From: an uncultured Chitinophaga sp.
GTDB lineage: Bacteria; Bacteroidota; Bacteroidia; Chitinophagales; Chitinophagaceae
Direction of reading: 5' to 3'
DNA: 15,586 nucleotides
Assembly: GCF_937874145.1 (NCBI RefSeq)
Contig: NZ_CALNBI010000051.1
Span: 1-15,586 of the forward strand
Shown piece after piece: positions 7,812 through 14,973 of the stretch; positions within the stretch are counted from its first letter, which is position 1; every line of letters begins with the position of its first letter. Below the pieces are notes generated by a model, which saw only the letters and a program-made list of their open reading frames with translations, did not search any database and had not been told where the DNA came from. Position numbers and translations under genes: made by a program.

Positions 7812-7815
7812 GTGA

Positions 7816-9030
7816 TTATTTCAGTTTGTCTACCCGCAGCAGGTAATCGTAGCCGCCGGAGATTTCCAGTCCGGGCGTAACCGTATCTTTTTCGATATCG
7901 TATACCCAGATATAGTCTTTACTGTTTTTCGCATTCACCATGATGTAGGCTGTATTGCCGTCCACCGTGATGGTCTGGAGCATTTCGCCCTTGTCGAGCG
8001 GCAGCTCCGTGAGCTTGCGGATGATTTTTCCCTGGCGGAGGTCCACCAGTGCGTACGCCATGATGTGTTCCGCGTCAGTGCCGTCATCCGGGAGCGCTTT
8101 GTATTTCATCAGCGCTTTGCCCGAACCGATGCCGTACAGCGCAACGCCGGCGCCGCCCAGTTCCTTTTCTATGTCTACAAAATACGAAGCGTCGAATTCA
8201 GTAGCCCCTTTCCTGATCCGGTACAGCGCGGATTTCATGGTGGCAGACAGCCAACCGGGATAGGACAGCATGTAATAATCGCTGTTGTCATCCACCACAG
8301 TCGCTTCCATCCACATATTGGAAATACCCGCACCTACGGAGCGGCCGTCCTCAACCTGCTTCACCAGCGTTTGCGTGGCAAAGTCGATAATGGCGACTAC
8401 AGCTTTAGGATAAGCGGGATTGGGCCACTGCGCGGTGTACGCCAGGGTGAGGAACAATTTGCCATCCACGTAATTAAGGCTGCGCGTGGCTACGGACGCG
8501 TATCCCGCGGGGATCGCGCCAACGGGAAGTATGGAATTCTTCACCGACAGGTCGCTGGCGTTTACAACGGAGCAGAGCACTTTCTGGCCGGCGCCGTCGG
8601 TACCAACGAGCACGAAAGTGTTTTCGTCTATCCAGCAATATGTGGAAACGCCGGACTGGTAAGTAAAAGGCACCTGTTTCACGGTGTTGAGCCGGTTATC
8701 CTTGAAAGAATACTTCACCAGCCTGCGGTTGTTGCTGCTGGTACTGGGATAGTAGTAATAGCCATCCCGCGCGATAATACCGTAATCCGCATTACCCGTT
8801 ACTTCAACGCCATTGTTTTTCAGCGTTACAACACCCTGGAGGTTTTCCGAACCCACCATGTATTGGGAGGTATTGGGCCAGGAACCGAGCTGGATCCAGA
8901 TGGCGTAGTTTTCGGAGCCGCTGCCCGGGCCTACGGAGATCTTATCGTCGTATTTCACACAGGCGCCGAGTGTGGCCATCCCTGCAACGAGGGCGGCGGT
9001 ACGGCTCCATTTTGCAAATAATGTATTCAT
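7816..9030 (-). CDS. xusB: DUF4374 lipoprotein, xusB-like siderophore-binding protein
   Basis: This is a 404-residue lipoprotein. The signal peptide ends in the lipobox LGAC with Cys24. The residues after the cysteine, VKYDDK, contain a Lys and an Asp pair, as in the Bacteroidota export signal for surface lipoproteins. The mature part has repeated strand-turn patterns (NYAIWIQLGSWP, GYYYYPSTSSN, STYCWIDENTFVLVG, DYYMLSYPGWLS, ISGGYDYLLRVDKLK) that suggest a beta-propeller, matching the DUF4374 family. In Bacteroides thetaiotaomicron the DUF4374 lipoprotein XusB binds ferric enterobactin and passes it to the receptor XusA. The same partner genes flank this one, so a siderophore-capture role is likely, though the ligand may differ. 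It starts 18 bases after the receptor stop, consistent with one transcript. Tandem hairpins follow its stop. Confidence 0.87.
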   Translation of the reverse strand: MNTLFAKWSRTAALVAGMATLGACVKYDDKISVGPGSGSENYAIWIQLGSWPNTSQYMVGSENLQGVVTLKNNGVEVTGNADYGIIARDGYYYYPSTSSNNRRLVKYSFKDNRLNTVKQVPFTYQSGVSTYCWIDENTFVLVGTDGAGQKVLCSVVNASDLSVKNSILPVGAIPAGYASVATRSLNYVDGKLFLTLAYTAQWPNPAYPKAVVAIIDFATQTLVKQVEDGRSVGAGISNMWMEATVVDDNSDYYMLSYPGWLSATMKSALYRIRKGATEFDASYFVDIEKELGGAGVALYGIGSGKALMKYKALPDDGTDAEHIMAYALVDLRQGKIIRKLTELPLDKGEMLQTITVDGNTAYIMVNAKNSKDYIWVYDIEKDTVTPGLEISGGYDYLLRVDKLK

Positions 9031-9048
9031 ATCTAAAGGAAAATGAAA

Positions 9049-11415
9049 TTAGTGAATGAAGTAACGGAGCTTAACATAGAACGCACGGCCCGGCTTCTGC
9101 AGGCGGTAGTTGTCGTATGCGCGCTGGTCGGTGAAGTTGCGGCACTCGGCGGTGATGTTGTACTTGCCGTTTTGCAGGGAGTACGTTAACCCGAGGTTCT
9201 GGATGTACTGGTTGGGTACGCGCTTGTTGGAAGCCACGGTACCGAATTCGGACCAGGTCAGGTAGAACCAGTGTACATATTGCATATCCCAGTTCAGCTG
9301 AAGCCGGGTGTTTTTGCCGAGCAGGTCGTTTTTGCCGAGGCTGGCCAGCGCGTTCCCGAAGAGCCAGGGCATGTTGGGGATCTTGCTGCCGAAGGATGCT
9401 TCTTCCGTTTCGTCTTTTCCTTCGCCCCTGCTGGTATTATTCACGGAATTCTGGTATGTAGCGTTCAGGGTCAGGTGGAAGAGGTTGCGGTAATCGTATT
9501 GCACTTCTCCTTCCACTCCCTGCACTTTCACTTTGGAAGTATTTTCGTAACGGATCACCTGGGAGTTGGACTGGAACGTTTTCGCGTAGATGAAATCCAC
9601 TGCGTTCCGCAGGTACCAGCCGCCTTCCGCGTAGATGCGGTGGTCTCCGCGCTGGGTACCATAGTAAGCGCCAACGTTCAGGTTATTGCTGGATTCGGGT
9701 TTGAGGTTGGGATTGGCGATCTGGTCGTACCCGTTCCCGAACATCTCGCTTACTTCCGGCAGGCGGTAGGCCTTTTCGAAGGACGCTTTCACACCAAAGT
9801 CGGGCATGATCTTGTAACGGCTGGCCACGCCATAACCCCAGAATCCCTTCGAATCATCGCCGGAGATCATTTTGCCTTCGTCGGTCAGGATAGAGTCCTG
9901 CTTCAGTTGCATTCCGTAATACTTGCCGAAGAAGGTGTTGGTCCACCGGCCGTTGAACAGGTTCTGCTGATAACTGAGTCCTACGATCTGTTTGCCGATT
10001 TTGCCGGGGTTATCGTCTTTGTCGGTGACCAGTTCGTTATAGGTTTCGTTCTGCGTTTCGTCGAACGTATAGTTCAGGTTGAAGGAATGCATCGCATTCA
10101 GGTTGTAGCTGAGATTGGCGCGGGCATAGTTCCGGGGGCGGATAACATGCGTCAGCGTCTTGATTTTGTTGATTTCCGCCTGGTTCAGCTCCACGCGCGA
10201 CCCGTCCCAGAAATAGCCATACATAGTGGTGTCGGTTACGAGGTATTTATCACGGGTGTGCGATGCGAAGAAATTGAAATCGAGCCCTTCGGTGAAGAGG
10301 TTGTTCTTTTTATATCGGAGGGTCGCGTTGAGGGCGTCGCCGTCCTGCCGGGCTTCCCCGTACACTTTATCCTGGTTGGAGCCGGTCTGGATTTCGCGGC
10401 CGGTGTTGGAATAGCCGGCGCCGATAAAGAACACGTCGGCCCATTTCTTGTTGGCCACGCCGATTTCGCCCTGCACCATGGAGGAGCGGTATTGATCGTG
10501 GAAGCGGCGGACATCCCTCAGTTCAAACTCACCTTTCTGATCATTGTAGATCTCCATTGCTTTCATCTTGTAATCGTTGTCGGAGTAGTTGAGGAAAGCG
10601 CTCACCCGGCCCACGATCCCTGTTTTCTTCCCGGTGACCTGCCCGGTAACGGCGGCGCGGTGGGTGTTGAAGGAACCGAAGCTGTAGCTGGCGTCCAGGT
10701 AATTTTTAATGTTCTGGTTGGTGACGAGGTTCACGGCTCCGCCCAGTGCATCGGCCCCGAGCGATACCGGCAATACGCCTTTATAGATCTCCACCCTTTC
10801 GGCGAGGTTCACGGGAACGTTGTTGAGCGTCATGGAGCTGCCCATTACTTCCATGGGGATGCCGTCGATGAAATAACGGACTGCCCGGCCGGAGAGGCCA
10901 TTGATGGAGAAATGGAAGTCGGAGCCTACTCCGCCGGATTCCCGCACCTTCACACCGGTGGTCCGGTTGAGGATGGTGTTCATATCCGCGGAGGAATTGG
11001 CGAAGCGGCGGGTATCGATGGCGTTTACCGCGAAGCCGCTTTCTTTCAGCTGGCGGCTCTGGCCTTTGGCGATAACGGTTACGCCGTCGCGTGTCTGGGT
11101 TTCTTCCGCCAGTACGATATCTATCTTCAGTTCGGTGTTGCCTAGCTGGATGGATTGCTCCTGCCGGGTGTAGCCGAGCATGCTGACGATGAGGGTATAT
11201 TTGCCGGGTCTGAGGCTCCCGATGCGGAAGCGCCCGTCGTTTTTGGTATATGCACCGGCGTTGGTGCCCTGGATGGTCACCGCCGCGTCGGACAGCGGCT
11301 GGCCGGTGGCCGATTTCACCTGGCCGGAAACGGCGGAGGTGGATTGCGCCACGGCTGCCGTGGTGAGGAAGCTACATACAAGCGGAATAATGAATAGTCT
11401 GATAAGCTTGAACAT
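9049..11415 (-). CDS. xusA: TonB-dependent siderophore receptor, xusA-like
   Basis: This is a 788-residue outer-membrane receptor. A signal peptide covers about 1-24 (ending TTAAVAQ). A carboxypeptidase-regulatory-like domain lies at about 28-104 (GQVKSATGQPLSDAAVTIQG). A TonB-box-like DGVTVIAK is at 110-117. The plug runs from about 123 to 233, with MNTILNRTTGVKVRESGG, FSINGLSGRAVRYFIDGIP and VEIYKGVLPVSLGADALGGAVNLV. The remaining 550 residues are barrel, including AYRLPEVSEMFG and NPNLKPESSNNLNVG. Order and length are normal for siderophore/cobalamin-type receptors, and the adjacent DUF4374 and PepSY genes point to ferric siderophore import. The ATG at 11415 starts the signal peptide. The frame stays open up to 11676, but that adds 87 residues without homology ahead of the signal sequence. 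Being first in the operon, it is presumably iron-controlled, although no Fur-type box could be recognised. Confidence 0.9.
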   Translation of the reverse strand: MFKLIRLFIIPLVCSFLTTAAVAQSTSAVSGQVKSATGQPLSDAAVTIQGTNAGAYTKNDGRFRIGSLRPGKYTLIVSMLGYTRQEQSIQLGNTELKIDIVLAEETQTRDGVTVIAKGQSRQLKESGFAVNAIDTRRFANSSADMNTILNRTTGVKVRESGGVGSDFHFSINGLSGRAVRYFIDGIPMEVMGSSMTLNNVPVNLAERVEIYKGVLPVSLGADALGGAVNLVTNQNIKNYLDASYSFGSFNTHRAAVTGQVTGKKTGIVGRVSAFLNYSDNDYKMKAMEIYNDQKGEFELRDVRRFHDQYRSSMVQGEIGVANKKWADVFFIGAGYSNTGREIQTGSNQDKVYGEARQDGDALNATLRYKKNNLFTEGLDFNFFASHTRDKYLVTDTTMYGYFWDGSRVELNQAEINKIKTLTHVIRPRNYARANLSYNLNAMHSFNLNYTFDETQNETYNELVTDKDDNPGKIGKQIVGLSYQQNLFNGRWTNTFFGKYYGMQLKQDSILTDEGKMISGDDSKGFWGYGVASRYKIMPDFGVKASFEKAYRLPEVSEMFGNGYDQIANPNLKPESSNNLNVGAYYGTQRGDHRIYAEGGWYLRNAVDFIYAKTFQSNSQVIRYENTSKVKVQGVEGEVQYDYRNLFHLTLNATYQNSVNNTSRGEGKDETEEASFGSKIPNMPWLFGNALASLGKNDLLGKNTRLQLNWDMQYVHWFYLTWSEFGTVASNKRVPNQYIQNLGLTYSLQNGKYNITAECRNFTDQRAYDNYRLQKPGRAFYVKLRYFIH

Positions 11416-11706
11416 TTGATTGGTTCTTGTTTCGGCTGGCAAAGTTCGGGCTGCGGATGCCTGGCAGTATGTCAAAAAGGGAAAATCTTTGATCCGATCC
11501 GGAATACTGCCGTTTTCCCGGTCCCGCTTCACCAAAAAGTTCGTATCGGGGTAAACAGCTGGTATTAATTTGAACCCGCCCGGTACTATCTTCACCTCTT
11601 TTTCCGCCGGCTCCTTTACCGTTGATCCATTTTTGGGAGGATTTTCCAAATGACGATGCCTATATTGTGCGTTCACCCGATTTACTGAATCGATTTAGCA
11701 AACGTT
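11416..11706. promoter_or_regulatory. Divergent regulatory region, xusABC-like operon / GH92 gene
   Basis: This 291-base gap separates the two divergent starts and must hold both promoters. It has no credible gene; the open frame crossing it is the upstream extension of the receptor frame. Visible elements near the GH92 start are a CGATTTA direct repeat (11678-11684 and 11691-11697), an AATCGATT palindrome at 11688-11695, and TATATTGTG from 11661, which is a poor -7/-10 candidate. An imperfect inverted repeat (CATTTTTGG ... CCAAATG) lies at about 11629-11653. I could not identify a Fur, ECF or other operator. Confidence 0.4.
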
Positions 11707-13857
11707 ATGATGATGAAAAGGCTCATGATTTGCCTTGCCGGCATGCTGATGATGCAGGCAAATGAAGGCTATGGACAATCCGCCGGGAATTTCACGAAGT
11801 ATGTCAACACTTTTCTCGGCACCGAACCGCTGACCGACTCCGCCATCGTAGGCTACCACCTGCCGGAAGGCTGGCGCTCCTGGGCGGGGCTCACCTTTCC
11901 CGGCAGCTCGCTGCCCAATGCCATGGTGCAACTCAGCCCGATGACCGAATACGGCTCCGGCGCGGGATACGAATATGAGGATTCCGTCATCCTTTCTTTC
12001 ACCCACACCAACAAAGGCCACTGGAACCTCTGCAATATCCCCGTGCTGCCCGTTTCCGGCAGCGCGCCGGCCACAGGGTCGCGCTATTCCCACCAGCGCG
12101 AATCCGCCGAACCGGGATTCTACCAGGTGTTCCTCAGCGATTATAACGTGGACGTCAAGCTGACTTCCACCCTCCGCGCTGGCTTCCATCAATACAATTA
12201 CCAGGACCGCGCCAACCGCCGCATCCTGTTCGACCTCGCCAAATCCAACAACCGCGTGAGCGACTGGAAAATAGAACAGACGGGGAAGAACTTGCTGCAA
12301 GGGTACCAGCAAACCGGCGAGCGTATCTATTTTTACGCTGTTCTCAACACGAACATCAAAAAACTCGATAAAACGGAAGAAGGCAAGCGCTCCGGCAACG
12401 CGATGGTGTGGCTGGAAGACGGCAGCAAACCCGTAGACATGAAAATCGGGCTTTCGTTCGTGAGCATCGAAAACGCCAAACAGAACCTCGATAAAGAAAT
12501 CGGCAATAAATCTTTCGCCGCCATCCGCGCCGCCGCCAAAGCGGAATGGGAAAAGCTGTTGTCGAAAGTGGAAGTGAAAGGCGGGACCGAAAAGCAACGC
12601 AGCCTTTTCTATTCCAGCCTTTACCGCTCCTTCCTCTGGCCCGCCCTGCGCAGCGATGTGAACGGCGATTTCACCGACGCCAAAAGACAGAAAGACAATA
12701 AAGGCTTCCGGTATTACACGGAACCCTCGCTCTGGGATACTTATCGCAATAAAGATGTATTGCTCGCATTGCTGGCGCCCGATGTAGCGCTGGATGTGAT
12801 CAGGTCGATGAAAGACGTGGGCGACAAGCGCGGGTTCATCCCCACCTTCTTCCACGGCGATCACGGCGCTTCCACCATCGCGGGGGCTTACCTGCGCGGC
12901 ATCAGGGATTTCGATGTGAAGGGGACGTATGAAATCCTGCTGAAAAACGCGAACATGGAACCAGGCGCCCGTCCGCATGTGAAAGAATACATCGAGAAAG
13001 GGTTTATTTCCGATCCGCATATCGACAAGCCGCATGTGGAAACCAAGGCCAAAGCCGGTGTTTCCAAGACGCTGGAATATGCGTACGACGATTACTCCCT
13101 TGCCCAACTGGCCCGCGCACTGGGCGATTCGGCCAATTACCGGGCGCTCATGCAGCGCTCGCAGAACTACCGCAACATGTTCGATCCTTCCACGCGGTTC
13201 ATGCGCGGCAGGCTGGCAAACGGCGACTGGATCACGCCCTTCGACCCGCAATACCCTTATTACGAATACATGTACCGCGAAGCCAACGCCTGGCAGGTTT
13301 CGTTCTACGCCCCGCACGACATGCCCGGATTGATAGAATTGTACGGCGGCCCGGCGGGCTTCGAATCCAAGCTGGACTCCCTGTTCACCGTTCCCTGGAA
13401 CCCGAATCACATCGCGCGGAACGTGGAATCGATGATCGGGCAGTATTGCCATGGCAACCAGCCGGATCATGAGGCGCCGTTCTCCTATTACTTCATCAAT
13501 AAGCCGGAGAAGTCGCAAAAAGTCATCGATACGATCCTGAATCACCTGTACGGTATCGGTGAGTTCGGCAATGCGCTGTGCGGAATGGATGATGCGGGGG
13601 AAATGTCGGCCTGGTATGTATTCTGCGCGGCAGGACTATACACTTTTTCCGCCACCGATCCGGAATACCTGGCTACCGTACCCTTGTTCGATGAGGTACG
13701 CTGGAAATCGGAAAACGGCAAATGGCTGACGATCCGCAGGCAGGGTAAAAGCCGCGACCTGACGGGCGTTCGTGTGAACGGGAAGCCCCAGCAGGGATGG
13801 TTTGTGCCGCACAGTTTGTTCCAGCAGGGAGGGGAAATAATTGTAGAAACGAAGTAA
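11707..13857 (+). CDS. GH92 family exo-alpha-mannosidase, secreted
   Basis: This is a 716-residue protein with a signal peptide (about 1-24, ending GYGQ) after a run of start methionines. The N-terminal beta-sandwich carries VNTFLGTEP, FPGSSLPNAMVQLSP and LSFTHTNKGHWNL. The (alpha/alpha)6 catalytic domain follows, with YRSFLWPAL, LWDTYRNKDVLLALLAPD, FHGDHGASTIAGAYLRG, YREANAWQV, GNQPDHEAPF and GMDDAGEMSAWYVF. These are GH92 signatures. Family members are calcium-dependent inverting exo-alpha-mannosidases that trim mannose from N-glycans or yeast mannan. Glu525 in the REANAWQ motif matches the usual catalytic acid position, and Asp628-Asp629 match the acidic base/metal motif, so it is probably active. 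It has no SusC/SusD or sulfatase neighbours and may act as a stand-alone periplasmic or secreted enzyme. It ends five bases from the convergent GNAT gene. The linkage specificity cannot be read from sequence. Confidence 0.92.
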   Translation: MMMKRLMICLAGMLMMQANEGYGQSAGNFTKYVNTFLGTEPLTDSAIVGYHLPEGWRSWAGLTFPGSSLPNAMVQLSPMTEYGSGAGYEYEDSVILSFTHTNKGHWNLCNIPVLPVSGSAPATGSRYSHQRESAEPGFYQVFLSDYNVDVKLTSTLRAGFHQYNYQDRANRRILFDLAKSNNRVSDWKIEQTGKNLLQGYQQTGERIYFYAVLNTNIKKLDKTEEGKRSGNAMVWLEDGSKPVDMKIGLSFVSIENAKQNLDKEIGNKSFAAIRAAAKAEWEKLLSKVEVKGGTEKQRSLFYSSLYRSFLWPALRSDVNGDFTDAKRQKDNKGFRYYTEPSLWDTYRNKDVLLALLAPDVALDVIRSMKDVGDKRGFIPTFFHGDHGASTIAGAYLRGIRDFDVKGTYEILLKNANMEPGARPHVKEYIEKGFISDPHIDKPHVETKAKAGVSKTLEYAYDDYSLAQLARALGDSANYRALMQRSQNYRNMFDPSTRFMRGRLANGDWITPFDPQYPYYEYMYREANAWQVSFYAPHDMPGLIELYGGPAGFESKLDSLFTVPWNPNHIARNVESMIGQYCHGNQPDHEAPFSYYFINKPEKSQKVIDTILNHLYGIGEFGNALCGMDDAGEMSAWYVFCAAGLYTFSATDPEYLATVPLFDEVRWKSENGKWLTIRRQGKSRDLTGVRVNGKPQQGWFVPHSLFQQGGEIIVETK

Positions 13858-13862
13858 GCGGT

Positions 13863-14336
13863 TTACAAATCCGCTTCCATATAGATCGCGCCTTGCATGG
13901 GATTGAACCTGTAAGGCGCGATTTTTCTGAAGCCATATGCTTCGTAGAGTTTGATGGCGGAGGTCATGTTGGGCAGGGTGTCCAGCTTGAGCTTGCGGTA
14001 ACCGAGCGCTTTGGCGGCCTGGATGGCTTGCTGGAGGAGGGTTTCGCCGAGCCGGTGGCCACGGAACTCCGGGAGCACGAACATCCTTTTCAGTTCCGAT
14101 TCCCCTTCAGCGAATTTCCGCACCGCGATGCAACCCACTGCCCTGTTACCGTTGTAAGCGAGGATGAGCGCGCCTTCCGGGGCGCCGTACTGCTCGCGGA
14201 TATGTTCCAGTTCCGCTTCGAATCCCTGGAATTGCAAATCGAAATCCAGCGAACGGGCATATGCGCGGAAGATACCGCGGGCGGCTTCGTACTGCTCCGC
14301 CGAAGCGGCGGTGCGGAAAGAAATGGCTGCTTGCAT
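13863..14336 (-). CDS. GNAT-family N-acetyltransferase
   Basis: This is a 157-residue cytoplasmic GNAT-fold enzyme that would transfer acetyl from acetyl-CoA to an amine; the acceptor is unknown. The central strand GNRAVGCIAVRKF (63-75) leads to motif A, with ELKRMFVLPEFRGHRLGETL (81-100). Its RGHRLG loop at 92-97 fits the pyrophosphate-binding R/Q-x-x-G-x-G/A pattern with Arg92-Gly93 and Gly97. Motif B, SAIKLYEAYGFRKI, is at 126-139. Length and order are normal for single-domain GNATs. The ATG at 14336 is the natural start. It converges with the GH92 gene at a gap of only five bases without a terminator, and diverges from the DUF4440 gene. Confidence 0.92.
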   Translation of the reverse strand: MQAAISFRTAASAEQYEAARGIFRAYARSLDFDLQFQGFEAELEHIREQYGAPEGALILAYNGNRAVGCIAVRKFAEGESELKRMFVLPEFRGHRLGETLLQQAIQAAKALGYRKLKLDTLPNMTSAIKLYEAYGFRKIAPYRFNPMQGAIYMEADL

Positions 14337-14503
14337 GGTGAATCAAATCTACAAAATATAGTTGCTTTTGTCAACTAATTATATTAAACTGAATAATTAA
14401 TTGATAATCAATGTTTAATATCATTTATTTATCAAGAAAAATGCGCCCGGGGTGCAGGGGAATTTCGTAAATTCAGGTAGTAAAAACTGTTAAATCCCCC
14501 GTT
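14337..14503. promoter_or_regulatory. AT-rich divergent intergenic region, GNAT / DUF4440 genes
   Basis: This 167-base gap contains the promoters for both genes. It is strikingly AT-rich from 14340 to 14450. It holds a perfect palindrome TTGATAATCAA at 14401-14411 and an inverted repeat GAATTT-CGT-AAATTC at 14460-14474, about 30 bases ahead of the DUF4440 start. On the minus strand TATATTTTG (about 14352-14360) is close to, but one base longer than, the Bacteroidota -7 box. Operator function for the palindrome is only a suggestion. Confidence 0.4.
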
Positions 14504-14941
14504 ATGCAGATCCCCATCCTCCTCGCAGCCATTTCCCTGTTGAGCGTATTGTCCGCCAGTGCGCAGGACGCCGACCATAAGGCCCTCCGCAACCATAATG
14601 CCGATTGGATCCAGGCGTATCCGGAAAAAGATACCGCTGCCATTCATCGCATCGTGGCCGATGACCTCGTAATGATCAACGCCGCCGGTGCGCGCTTCGG
14701 TAAAAGAGACCTCATTAAAAACGTAGCGAAACCCGCCTCGCCCATTACCTCCGCCACGATCGACAACGTGGAGATCACCGTGAAAGGGAATATCGGCATC
14801 GTGGTGGCCGTAGTGGAATTCACCATGATGCAAAACGGGAAAGAAACCACCGTCAGAAATAACTATATGGACGTTTATGAAAAGCGCGATGGCCAATGGA
14901 TAGCCATTGCGGCACACGTTACCCGGCTCGACGGAAAGTGA
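14504..14941 (+). CDS. Small secreted DUF4440 / NTF2-like (SnoaL-type) protein
   Basis: This is a 145-residue protein. A signal peptide (1-21, ending SASAQ) precedes one cone-shaped NTF2-like domain. Visible family features are the N-terminal helix with NADWIQAYPEKDTAAIHRIVADDLVMINAAG, the GKRDLIKNV helix, and the alternating strands ending in NNYMDVYEKRDGQWIAIAAHVTRL. The length fits DUF4440, a ketosteroid-isomerase-like family whose members are mostly of unknown function. No catalytic residue can be assigned. It would be exported to the periplasm. It appears monocistronic, since the next gene is convergent at a 32-base gap with no clear terminator. The ATG at 14504 directly begins the signal peptide and no other start fits. 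Confidence 0.85.
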   Translation: MQIPILLAAISLLSVLSASAQDADHKALRNHNADWIQAYPEKDTAAIHRIVADDLVMINAAGARFGKRDLIKNVAKPASPITSATIDNVEITVKGNIGIVVAVVEFTMMQNGKETTVRNNYMDVYEKRDGQWIAIAAHVTRLDGK

Positions 14942-14973
14942 ATTAACCATCCCCTGGTGCGCCTGAACTGAAT

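Noticed and set aside
9271..11145. A 624-codon open frame on the plus strand opposite the xusA-like receptor
   Set aside because: It is an antisense shadow produced by GC-skewed codon positions. Its translation has no domain signatures, while the minus-strand frame is a complete TonB-dependent receptor.
11416..11676. N-terminal extension of the xusA-like receptor by 87 residues
   Set aside because: The extension precedes a textbook signal peptide starting at 11415, has no homology, and would make that peptide internal.
11695..13545. A 616-codon open frame on the minus strand opposite the GH92 gene
   Set aside because: The translation is low-complexity (many Gly, Val, Phe, Ala, Arg) without recognisable motifs, and the plus strand encodes a full GH92 enzyme with its catalytic motifs.
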